Below, one piece after another: positions 36,378 through 43,739 of a stretch of DNA of 64,000 nt. The position numbers and the translations under genes are program-made. The notes beneath the pieces are model-generated. The model searched no databases, was not told where the DNA came from, and was given only the letters and a program-made list of their open reading frames with translations. Source of the stretch: Candidatus Gastranaerophilales bacterium (lineage in GTDB: Bacteria > Cyanobacteriota > Vampirovibrionia > Gastranaerophilales > Gastranaerophilaceae); NCBI GenBank assembly GCA_944323155.1, contig CALURL010000002.1:1-64000 (forward strand). Reading direction: 5' to 3'. The stretch's first letter is position 1, and the number at the start of each line of letters is the position of its first letter.

Positions 36378-37805
36378 ATGAAAATAGCGCTTGCGCAAAC
36401 AAGATTTAAAACTGCTGATTTTGAGTTTAATTATAATACAATAGTTGAAAAAATTGAGAATACTAACTGTGATTTAATTGTTTTTCCTGAGTACGATTTG
36501 ACAGAAACCGGCGGGAAGGATCTTGTATTGGATGAAAATTGCTGTCTTAAACAGGATGAATTTTATGCAAGAATTGCCGATAAAAATTTTAATAGAAATA
36601 TTTTGGTAGGCGAAGTTTTAATAAGAAACGGTCAGGTTGAAATTTCCGAAGATGGTTTTTTTGATATAGGCGGGAAAAAAGTATTTGTTTCAGATAGTTA
36701 TAGAAATGATGTTGTTTGTGACTTGTATGTTCTTGCCAAAAATAGGTATTATACAATAAATTCTTACAGAGATTTTGTTGACAGTATAGATACTAATAAT
36801 GACTTTATTTATATAAATGCTGTAGGAATGGCTGATTCGGATGTATATGCAGGCGGAAGTTTTGCAAAAAATCGCGACAACATTCTTGTTTGTCAGATGC
36901 CGATTTGCAGGGAAGATGTTCAAATTCTTGATTTTTCTTCACCTGTTGAATTCATTGAAAATTCTACAGAAAGTGAAGTTTTGGCTGTAACAAGTTTTGC
37001 ACTTAAAGAATACTGTGAAAATACCGGTTTTAAAAAGGTAATTTTAGGTTTATCAGGCGGAATTGACAGCGCTTTAACCGCTGCAATTGCCGTTAACGCG
37101 CTTGGAGCGGAAAATGTTTTTGGAGTGTTGATGCCGAGCATGTTTTCCTCAGAAGGCAGTATAACAGATTCCTTGAAACTCGCTCAAAACCTCGGTATTA
37201 GAACAGAAAAACATGCAATAACTTCCTTATACAAAACTTTTATGGATAAAATAGCGCATGTTTCACCGGAAGAAGAAGATAAAACAACTCTTGCAGAGGA
37301 GAATTTGCAGGCACGTCTGAGAGCATTGATTTTGATGTATTTCTCAAATCGCTCAAATTGTCTGCTTCTTTCAACAGGCAACAAGTCTGAAAGCGCAATG
37401 GGTTTTGGAACTTTATATGGCGACCTTGCGGGAGGACTCAATTTAATCTGTGATTTAACAAAAACAAGGGTTTACAAACTTGCAAATTATATAAATAAAG
37501 ATAACGAAATAATCCCGCAGGAAATTATTGACAAAGCACCTTCTGCTGAGCTTCATCCTGGCCAGAAAGATCAAGATAGGCTCCCTGCTTACGAAGTTCT
37601 TGATGATATAATTGATATGTATGTTGAGCAATGTAAACCAAAAGAAGAAATTTATGAAAAATATGGAAAAGCTCTTACTGATGAAGTTGTAAGAAAAATT
37701 TACAGAATGCAATTTAAGCGCAAACAGGGGTGTCTAGGCGTAAGACTTACAGAACGTTCATTTTGCGGAGGTGTTTCGTTACCTGTTATGCAAAAATTTT
37801 ATTAA
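36378..37805 (+). CDS. nadE: NAD synthetase with a degenerate glutaminase domain
   Basis: A 475-residue protein. The C-terminal domain is a full NAD synthetase with the PP-loop SGGIDS at 226-231, STGNKSESAMGFGTLYGDL and KRKQGCLGVRLTERSF-like ends. The N-terminal nitrilase-like domain is only about 190 residues and is eroded. Glu38 (FPEY) remains, but the catalytic Cys of the usual ICED motif aligns with Ser105 in VFVSDS, and the Lys segment is missing. It should therefore use free ammonia rather than glutamine. GGAGG precedes the ATG. With nadB and nadC it makes three NAD genes in this window. Confidence 0.93.
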   Translation: MKIALAQTRFKTADFEFNYNTIVEKIENTNCDLIVFPEYDLTETGGKDLVLDENCCLKQDEFYARIADKNFNRNILVGEVLIRNGQVEISEDGFFDIGGKKVFVSDSYRNDVVCDLYVLAKNRYYTINSYRDFVDSIDTNNDFIYINAVGMADSDVYAGGSFAKNRDNILVCQMPICREDVQILDFSSPVEFIENSTESEVLAVTSFALKEYCENTGFKKVILGLSGGIDSALTAAIAVNALGAENVFGVLMPSMFSSEGSITDSLKLAQNLGIRTEKHAITSLYKTFMDKIAHVSPEEEDKTTLAEENLQARLRALILMYFSNRSNCLLLSTGNKSESAMGFGTLYGDLAGGLNLICDLTKTRVYKLANYINKDNEIIPQEIIDKAPSAELHPGQKDQDRLPAYEVLDDIIDMYVEQCKPKEEIYEKYGKALTDEVVRKIYRMQFKRKQGCLGVRLTERSFCGGVSLPVMQKFY

Positions 37806-37859
37806 AAATTAAGGATTGCAATTCTCAAAAAATATTGTATAATGTATATAGAGGTCTGC

Positions 37860-38648
37860 ATGGAATTAACAGTACTGGTTGATAACAATTGTAAAACTGA
37901 CTATTATTTGCTGGCTGAGCCTGCATTATCTTTTTTGTTAGAAAATAATTATCAAAAAATATTGTTTGATTGCGGTTACAGTGATGTTTTTATTAAAAAT
38001 GCCTATAAATTAGGTTTGGATTTGGGAGATGTCACGGATGTAGTGCTTTCTCACGGGCATATTGACCATACTGGCGGTTTTATGAGACTTCAGGATCTTT
38101 ATAAAAAGATGCTTAAAGCGGGTATTAGCCTTAACATGAAAAATGTTATCGCGCATCCTGATATATTTGAACCTAAATTGGATAAAAATTCCAAGAATGT
38201 CGGTTTCCCTGGAACTCAGCAGGATATTTTTGATTTATTTGATGTAGAGTTAACTCGTAGTCCTAAATGGTTGACTCCTAAATTACTTTATATGGGAGAA
38301 ATATTCCCGACATATGAGTATGATTACAAACTGCGTGATGAAACTGCTCTAGCTTATATGGCTGATGAAGGGCTTGTAATTATTGCAGGATGCTCTCATG
38401 TTGGCATTGCAAATATTATTGAGCATGCTAAAAGACTTACTAAAGAAACACGTATTTTTTCTTTTATTGGCGGCTTACATCTGGTTGATAAAAGTGAGTA
38501 TAAAATCAGAGAATTAGGAATTTATTTACGTAACCAGAATATCGTAAATTTTTATCCTTGTCATTGCTGTGATTTAAATTCTAGAATAATTCTTTCTGAA
38601 TATGTTAAAATGAAAGAAGTCTATTCTGGTTTAAAATTGAAATTTTAA
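37860..38648 (+). CDS. Metallo-beta-lactamase-fold hydrolase
   Basis: A 262-residue protein. The metal motif is LSHGHIDHTGG near residue 63, with a second His in AGCSHVGIANI and a third in GGLHLVDK. The pattern matches the MBL subfamily annotated as dihydropterin ribofuranosylaminobenzene phosphate synthase-like, whose true substrates are mostly unknown. The start is ATG 37860 with GAGGTC nearby. It is downstream of nadE and could be cotranscribed. Confidence 0.85.
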   Translation: MELTVLVDNNCKTDYYLLAEPALSFLLENNYQKILFDCGYSDVFIKNAYKLGLDLGDVTDVVLSHGHIDHTGGFMRLQDLYKKMLKAGISLNMKNVIAHPDIFEPKLDKNSKNVGFPGTQQDIFDLFDVELTRSPKWLTPKLLYMGEIFPTYEYDYKLRDETALAYMADEGLVIIAGCSHVGIANIIEHAKRLTKETRIFSFIGGLHLVDKSEYKIRELGIYLRNQNIVNFYPCHCCDLNSRIILSEYVKMKEVYSGLKLKF

Positions 38649-38691
38649 CGGATGTTATATTTGGTTTGATTAAGATTTTTGAAGATTGTGC

Positions 38692-38720
38692 TTGCAAATC
38701 TGTTTTTTGCATATTATAAT
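38692..38720 (+). promoter_or_regulatory. Promoter of rpmI-rplT
   Basis: TTGCAA (38692-38697), a 17-base spacer and perfect TATAAT (38715-38720). The predicted start near 38727 leaves a leader of about 75 nt before rpmI. Confidence 0.7.
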
Positions 38721-38740
38721 TGATTTGCGAAAGTTTTATG

Positions 38741-38765
38741 GCTTTGGTATGCCAAAAGCTTTTTT
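38741..38765 (+). promoter_or_regulatory. Candidate attenuator in the rpmI-rplT leader
   Basis: GCTTTGG (38741-38747) pairs with CCAAAAGC (38752-38759, one bulged A), followed by TTTTTT. This is an intrinsic-terminator-like hairpin between the promoter and the first gene. GTGCAAAGCAC at 38776-38786 forms a second small hairpin before the ribosome-binding site. L20 autoregulates such leaders in other bacteria, so attenuation by L20 is plausible. Confidence 0.5.
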
Positions 38766-38802
38766 ATACACTAACCGTGCAAAGCACAGAAAGAGGTTAT
38801 AA

Positions 38803-39012
38803 ATGCCAAAAATGAAGACACACAAGTCTGCTGCAAAACGTTATAAAGTTTCTGCAACAGGTAAAATTATCAGAAGACAGGCTGGTATTGGCCACTTACT
38901 TCAACACAAATCTGCTTCTAGAAAACGCAGAATTTTCAAAATGGTATCAATTTCTGGATCACATTTCAAATTGATATCTAAAGAGTTACCTTACAGAAAG
39001 TATGCGAGATAG
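38803..39012 (+). CDS. rpmI: 50S ribosomal protein L35
   Basis: A 69-residue basic protein beginning MPKMKTHKSAAKRYKVSATG, with HLLQHKSASRKRR and a final ELPYRKYAR, all typical of L35. The ribosome-binding site is AGAGG. Usually infC precedes it; here a metallo-hydrolase does, with the pair driven by its own promoter. Confidence 0.98.
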   Translation: MPKMKTHKSAAKRYKVSATGKIIRRQAGIGHLLQHKSASRKRRIFKMVSISGSHFKLISKELPYRKYAR

Positions 39013-39022
39013 GAGGCAGTAA

Positions 39023-39373
39023 ATGAGAGTAAAACGTGGTAATGTAAGTCGTAAAAGACATAAAAAAATATTAAAACTTGCTAAAGGCTTTATCGGCGCA
39101 AGAAGCAGAATTTTTAAAGTAGCTAATATCGCTGTTATGAAAGCATTAAAATATGCTTACAGAGATAGACGTACTAACAAGCGTAACATGAGACGTCTTT
39201 GGATTGTAAGAATTAATGCTGCAGTCAGAGAACGTGGTATGAGCTATTCAAGATTTGTTAATGCTTGTAAAAAAGCTAATATTGTAGTTAACAGAAAAAT
39301 GCTTGCAGATATGGCTGTTAAGGATCCAGAAGCTTTTTCAGTAGTTTTTGATGCTGCTAAATCTGCTATGTAA
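39023..39373 (+). CDS. rplT: 50S ribosomal protein L20
   Basis: A 116-residue basic protein, normal length. [51 protein letters not shown] and [10 protein letters not shown] are family signatures. AGGAGG precedes the ATG. Besides building the 50S subunit, L20 represses its own operon in several bacteria, which fits the leader hairpin upstream. Confidence 0.98.
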   Translation: MRVKRGNVSRKRHKKILKLAKGFIGARSRIFKVANIAVMKALKYAYRDRRTNKRNMRRLWIVRINAAVRERGMSYSRFVNACKKANIVVNRKMLADMAVKDPEAFSVVFDAAKSAM

Positions 39374-39397
39374 GTTTTTTGATAATTTTAATATTTA

Positions 39398-39429
39398 TAA
39401 AAAGGCGGTTTTAAAAACCGCCTTTTTTG
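39398..39429 (+). terminator. Rho-independent terminator of rpmI-rplT
   Basis: AAAAAGGCGGTTTT pairs with AAAACCGCCTTTTTT and ends in a T run. Confidence 0.9.
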
Positions 39430-39530
39430 TACTTAATATTTCTTTACAAAATCGGTATTAAAGTAAATTTTTCATAGAAAGAATTGTTTATATAAATATA
39501 AGGTTAGTTATAAATTGAAAGGTTATGTTT

Positions 39531-40019
39531 ATGATTGACGGAATGTCAACACCGGTAATGTATGAAGATATTGGTAGCATGTCTATGCGTCCTATGACAA
39601 TGCCTTTAGGTCTTGGTGGATTGTACGGAGGCATGTATAATACATCATACTTAGGCGGTGCAAAAATGCATGAACAGCCCCATGAAGATAGTTTTGGCAC
39701 TATTCAGAAAAAAGAAAAAGAAAGCAGATCTGCTTTTAAAACTGCACTTTTAGTGTTTGGCGGTCTTCTGGCACTTACTTACATTGGTCCTTTGAGACGC
39801 AGCATTGCAAAGGCTGGCGGTCTGACTAAATATCTTGAAGGGAAATTCCAAAAGCTAAAAGATTCATTTAAATTAAAACCTAAAAAGCAAGGCTGGTTTA
39901 GCAGGATTTTTAAAAAATCAAACAAAACTAATAATACAGCGCCAACTCCGAAAAAGCCTAATTGGTTTAGCAGACAGTTTTCAAAGTTTAGAAACTGGAG
40001 CCGCGGAGCAGTATTATAA
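39531..40019 (+). CDS. Lineage-specific membrane-associated protein
   Basis: A 162-residue protein of unknown function. The N-terminal part is Met/Gly-rich (SMSMRPMTMPLGLGGLYGGM), followed by GAKMHEQPHEDSF, a hydrophobic helix (about 69-87, FKTALLVFGGLLALTYIGP) and a very basic C-terminus. That tail holds two similar short units, GWFSRIFKKS and NWFSRQFSKF. The start is ATG 39531, spaced nine bases from GAAAGG. The basic WFSR repeats could contact membrane or nucleic acid, which is speculation. Confidence 0.65.
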   Translation: MIDGMSTPVMYEDIGSMSMRPMTMPLGLGGLYGGMYNTSYLGGAKMHEQPHEDSFGTIQKKEKESRSAFKTALLVFGGLLALTYIGPLRRSIAKAGGLTKYLEGKFQKLKDSFKLKPKKQGWFSRIFKKSNKTNNTAPTPKKPNWFSRQFSKFRNWSRGAVL

Positions 40020-40055
40020 TTCCCTAATTAATAATATACAACCCCATATCCGTAG

Positions 40056-40088
40056 GACGGGAAAAATTATTTTCTTTCCCGTCTTTTT
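40056..40088 (+). terminator. Rho-independent terminator
   Basis: GACGGGAAA pairs with TTTCCCGTC and is followed by five T. It separates the hypothetical gene from yajQ. Confidence 0.85.
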
Positions 40089-40123
40089 GTGGTAAAATTA
40101 TGTAAAATATAAAGGGGGTAAAT

Positions 40124-40624
40124 ATGGCTAAAGATTGTAGTTTCGATATTGTTTCAGAGTTTGACAGGCAAGAATTGCTGAATGCTGTTGATCAGGTAAA
40201 AAGAGATATTTCTTCTCGTTTTGACTTGAAAGATTCCGGCTCTAGTATAGAACTTGATGGAGATAAGTCAATTACAATCACAACCTGCGATGAGATGAAG
40301 CTGCGTAATATATATGATATTCTTCAATCTAAATTATCAAAAAGAAATTTAAGTATACGAATTCTTGACCCGCAGCCTGTGGAAAACGCTCTAGGAGGGA
40401 ATGTAAGACGTGTATTTAATTTGAAAAAAGGCTTAACTCAAGAGCTTGCAAAGAAAATTGTTGCTGATATAAAAGAGACTAAAAAGAAAGTTCAAGCATC
40501 AATTCAGGGTGATCAGGTGAGAGTTTCTGGAAAAGACAAAGACGATTTGCAAGATATCATAAAACTTCTTCATTTGAATGAAGACAAATATGATTACCCG
40601 TTGCAGTTCACAAATTATAGATAG
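40124..40624 (+). CDS. yajQ: YajQ-family nucleotide-binding protein
   Basis: A 166-residue protein with normal YajQ features: CSFDIVSEFDRQELLNAVDQ, SSRFDLKDS, the second half NLKKGLTQELAKKIV, VQASIQGDQVRVSGK and a final DYPLQFTNYR. Family members bind nucleotides, including cyclic di-GMP in some species. The ribosome-binding site is AGGGGG. Its stop is 29 bases before the second poly-G prepilin start, so that pilin may be cotranscribed with yajQ. Confidence 0.93.
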   Translation: MAKDCSFDIVSEFDRQELLNAVDQVKRDISSRFDLKDSGSSIELDGDKSITITTCDEMKLRNIYDILQSKLSKRNLSIRILDPQPVENALGGNVRRVFNLKKGLTQELAKKIVADIKETKKKVQASIQGDQVRVSGKDKDDLQDIIKLLHLNEDKYDYPLQFTNYR

Positions 40625-40653
40625 AAGTATATATTAAAAGAAAGGAATTAATT

Positions 40654-41507
40654 ATGAAAAGATTGAAACGACGTACTTACGGGGGGGGGGCACAGGCGCA
40701 GAGGTAGTTTTAGCCACTTACAAAAATAGAAAAATATGTTATTATAGTGATATACTACATTATAAATTTGAGAAGTCACTAGGATTTACTTTAGCGGAAG
40801 TTTTGATAACTTTAGGTATAATAGGCGTTGTTGCAGCATTAACTTTGCCAACATTAATTTCAGATTATAGAAATAAAGTCCTTGCTGTGCAAACTAGAAA
40901 AACTTATTCTATAATCAATCAGGCATTGCAACGTTATCAAGCTGATAGTGGAAATATAGGTGTATTGACCGGTTTATTTGATGTTACTAAATCTTCAGAA
41001 GAAGTTTTAAAAAATTTTTCTAAATATTTTTCTTCTCCTACAATTTGTACAGATTATAATTCTAATATTTGTAAAAATTATAAGTATAGAATAAAGTACA
41101 ATTATCCAATGTATAATAAGGATAATATTGCATCAGGAGAAGGTAGAATTAGTGTTCCATTTATGGTATTGAACGACGGAACCGCAATTTCTGTACATCA
41201 ATATGATTCTTGTTTCAGAAAACTGACAGGTATTGCGTATAATCCTGATGGCACTCCTCAAAAAAATCCTGATGGCAGCCTTGTTACTTATGAATATACA
41301 CAATCTATTTGTGCATATGTAGATTTTGATGTAAATGGTTCTGCAAAACCAAATACATATGGAGCTGATGCTTATAGAATTTATATAAGAGAGAATTTAG
41401 ATTTTACTTCCGGAGAATTTTTGGGTTGGAATAGTTTGCAGGGAATATTGCAAGGCGGTAATCCTGTTTACTCAAAATATGAACTCGGTGATAAGAAAGA
41501 GGATTAA
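40654..41507 (+). CDS. Poly-G-switched type IV prepilin-like protein 2 (frame OFF at G10)
   Basis: ATG 40654 with AAAGGAA reads MKRLKRRTY, then the G10 tract, then AQAQR and a stop. The frame offset by one base stays open from the tract to 41507. It contains EKSLG/FTLAEVLITLGIIGVVAALTLP with prepilin Gly-1 and Glu5, a pilin body and the DVNGSAKPNTYGADAYRI loop shared with the other two copies. One extra G would give 284 residues with a leader of about 46. There is no alternative start between the tract and FTLAE. A repeated NPDG segment (NPDGTPQKNPDGSLV) is a peculiarity of this copy. Confidence 0.75.
40681..40690 (+). repeat. G10 tract in prepilin gene 2
   Basis: Ten G in the context CTTAC-G10-CACAGGCGCAGAG, ten codons into the gene. 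The block after the tract is identical over 13 bases to the one in prepilin 3. Confidence 0.9.
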
Positions 41508-41512
41508 ATAAA

Positions 41513-41545
41513 AATAAGCCCTTTATTAAGGGCTTATTTTTTTTA
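41513..41545. terminator. Bidirectional rho-independent terminator
   Basis: ATAAGCCCTT pairs with AAGGGCTTAT around a TATT loop, with A-run and T-run flanks. It sits between convergent prepilin 2 and panD. Confidence 0.9.
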
Positions 41546-41896
41546 GTGATTTATAATTTTGTTGTCATCATCAACAATAACAATTGTTGGTTTAAAGTTT
41601 TCGGCCTCTTGCGGGGTGAAAATTCCGTAAGATACAATGATAACTTTATCTCCAGGCTGAACTTTTCTTGCTGCTGCTCCATTTAAGCATATAGTGCCTG
41701 AATTAGCTTCTCCTTTTATAACATAAGTCTGAAATCTTTCTCCATTATTGACATCCAGAATTTCAACCTTTTGCCATTCTTTGATTTTAGAAGCTTTCAT
41801 TAAGGCTTCGTCAATTGTAATTGAGCCGACATAATTTAAGTTAGCGTCTGTAACAGTCGCCCTGTGTATTTTTGAACATAAAAATTCTTGTAGCAT
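41543..41896 (-). CDS. panD: Aspartate 1-decarboxylase
   Basis: A 117-residue pyruvoyl enzyme making beta-alanine from aspartate for pantothenate and CoA. It self-cleaves at Gly24-Ser25 (YVGSITID), and the N-terminal [12 protein letters not shown] and C-terminal [17 protein letters not shown] match the family. Length is normal. It is alone on the minus strand; coaX at 20.6 kb acts later in the same pathway. Confidence 0.97.
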   Translation of the reverse strand: MLQEFLCSKIHRATVTDANLNYVGSITIDEALMKASKIKEWQKVEILDVNNGERFQTYVIKGEANSGTICLNGAAARKVQPGDKVIIVSYGIFTPQEAENFKPTIVIVDDDNKIINH

Positions 41897-42011
41897 ATTT
41901 ATACCTCGCCTGAATATTTTAACTCAAACATATTTTTCAAGCAATAAAAAAAGAAATGTAACTTAGTATTTTTTAAGTTACACTCTTTTGGTTTATTTAA
42001 TGTGCCTATGG

Positions 42012-43739
42012 TTAAATGTTTTGTTTGTAAATTTTATTTGTGAAGTTTTCAATAAATGGTGTATCTACTTCAAAAACGTGAATTCTTGCAGGGCCTATAT
42101 CAGCTCTAATTTCATTTGGTGCTGCTTGAAGAATACTTTCTTTTCCGTATGATGGTAATAAATTTACAAGATTTTGATCTGCTTTTAATGTAGGAACTTT
42201 AATCTTGCAGGCAACAGCTCTATCAACATTTTTATTTGCCAGTACTACAAGAGTTTTTCCATTGTAGTGTCTTGCGTATGCTATTATTTGATCGTTTGTA
42301 TCGCCTTCTTTATCAAGTTCAATAAATGTTCCTTTATTTATTACATCAGCGTATTTATCTTTTAGGTCAAATGCGCTCTTCATAAATTTACCTATTTCAG
42401 GTTTATTTCCGCCCGGTTTTCTTGACAGGTTGAATATATCAAGTTTGCCGTGGTGAACTGTCATTTCGTGGTTTTCAGTTTGTGTTTGCGGATTATATTT
42501 ATTTTCGTATGGATATGCATAATAATCACCAGACTGATAACCATCTACAATGTAAGGGTTAAGCATAGGCAGTGTAGCTTGTAATCCTGTTGTTAAATTA
42601 CAATAGTCAACTCCTCCATGATACATTGGTGAAATGTCATCGTGGGTTGCAAATGAACCGATTAAAGATTTCCCTTTAGGCAGTCTGTATGACATATCAA
42701 GCTGTTCTTTTACATAATCCATAAAAGTTGAAGCATTCGGGAATTCATGGAAAATATGGTATTGTCCGTATATCATGTCGAAGCCGGCTCTTAAAGAGTC
42801 TTCCGGTCTATCGAACGGCATATTCGCCTGAGGAGATGCATCTTCATAAGTGTATGTTTCTGCAAGCCAGCCGAATTCCGGGTCTCTCATATGTGAGTAT
42901 GGAATTATTATATCCCAAAATTCAACAGGTTTAGCTCTTGCAACATCCGCTCTAATTCCGTCAATACCTAAATCAATGCACATATCAACGTATTCTTTAT
43001 GCAATTCAAGAAGTTTTGGATTTAAAGTTCTTTTTCCTTCATCTTTCCAAGGTTGAAACATTCTGATATCATTCCATCCTTGTGGAGTTTTTGCAAGGCC
43101 GTCACGTTCTCTTGCCATAAGTTCAGGTTTGGCAAGGAACATATCATAAGAAGCACAACTTGGCAAATCAAGCATAACTTTTATATTACGTTTATGACAT
43201 TCATCTATAAATGCTTTAAATTGTTCTTTTGGAGTTCTTGGATCATTAGGATCTACAAGCATGGGGTCAATTTCAAGCATATCTTTTGGAGAATATATAG
43301 AACCTGCTGTTCCCATGGCTTTTAATTTTCCCGGCGGATGGATTGGAAGTATATGAAGTGTATTAAAACCTTGTGCTTTTACTTCATCAAGTCTTTCTAT
43401 AGCATTTAAAAATGTTCCGTGCTGTTCATTTCCATCAATATATTCATTTCCGTTTAAATCTTTAGCATTAAATGTTCGTGGTATAATGGCAAGTATTTTG
43501 GCCTGATTGTTATTGAACATCGTTTTTAAATTATTATGATAGTTAATCGGCGCTGTGGATTGCGTTTGTTTTACTTTCGGGGTATTTATCATTGCCAGGT
43601 TATTCAAATATGTAGCCAAAAGATTTGAAGATATGGGCTTTTTATCATCATGAAAACTTTGTACAGTTTGGTTTTGAACTGTATTTTGCTGTTTTAAGGT
43701 ATTTAGTTTTTGGGCTAGTAAATTTGTTGTATTAATCAT
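42012..43739 (-). CDS. GH13-family alpha-amylase-like enzyme
   Basis: A 575-residue protein. After about 80 polar, probably disordered residues comes a GH13 TIM barrel: LDEVKAQGFNTLHILPIHP, KVMLDLPSCAS, GIDGIRADVARAKP (nucleophile Asp in the G-x-R-x-D motif), WLAETYTYED (acid/base Glu) and SFATHDD in place of the usual N-H-D. A small beta C-domain follows. There is no signal peptide, so it may be cytoplasmic or exported another way. Its ATG overlaps the previous gene by 4 bases, tying it to two large membrane proteins. Exact specificity (maltodextrin, sucrose or trehalose type) is unclear. Confidence 0.8.
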   Translation of the reverse strand: MINTTNLLAQKLNTLKQQNTVQNQTVQSFHDDKKPISSNLLATYLNNLAMINTPKVKQTQSTAPINYHNNLKTMFNNNQAKILAIIPRTFNAKDLNGNEYIDGNEQHGTFLNAIERLDEVKAQGFNTLHILPIHPPGKLKAMGTAGSIYSPKDMLEIDPMLVDPNDPRTPKEQFKAFIDECHKRNIKVMLDLPSCASYDMFLAKPELMARERDGLAKTPQGWNDIRMFQPWKDEGKRTLNPKLLELHKEYVDMCIDLGIDGIRADVARAKPVEFWDIIIPYSHMRDPEFGWLAETYTYEDASPQANMPFDRPEDSLRAGFDMIYGQYHIFHEFPNASTFMDYVKEQLDMSYRLPKGKSLIGSFATHDDISPMYHGGVDYCNLTTGLQATLPMLNPYIVDGYQSGDYYAYPYENKYNPQTQTENHEMTVHHGKLDIFNLSRKPGGNKPEIGKFMKSAFDLKDKYADVINKGTFIELDKEGDTNDQIIAYARHYNGKTLVVLANKNVDRAVACKIKVPTLKADQNLVNLLPSYGKESILQAAPNEIRADIGPARIHVFEVDTPFIENFTNKIYKQNI

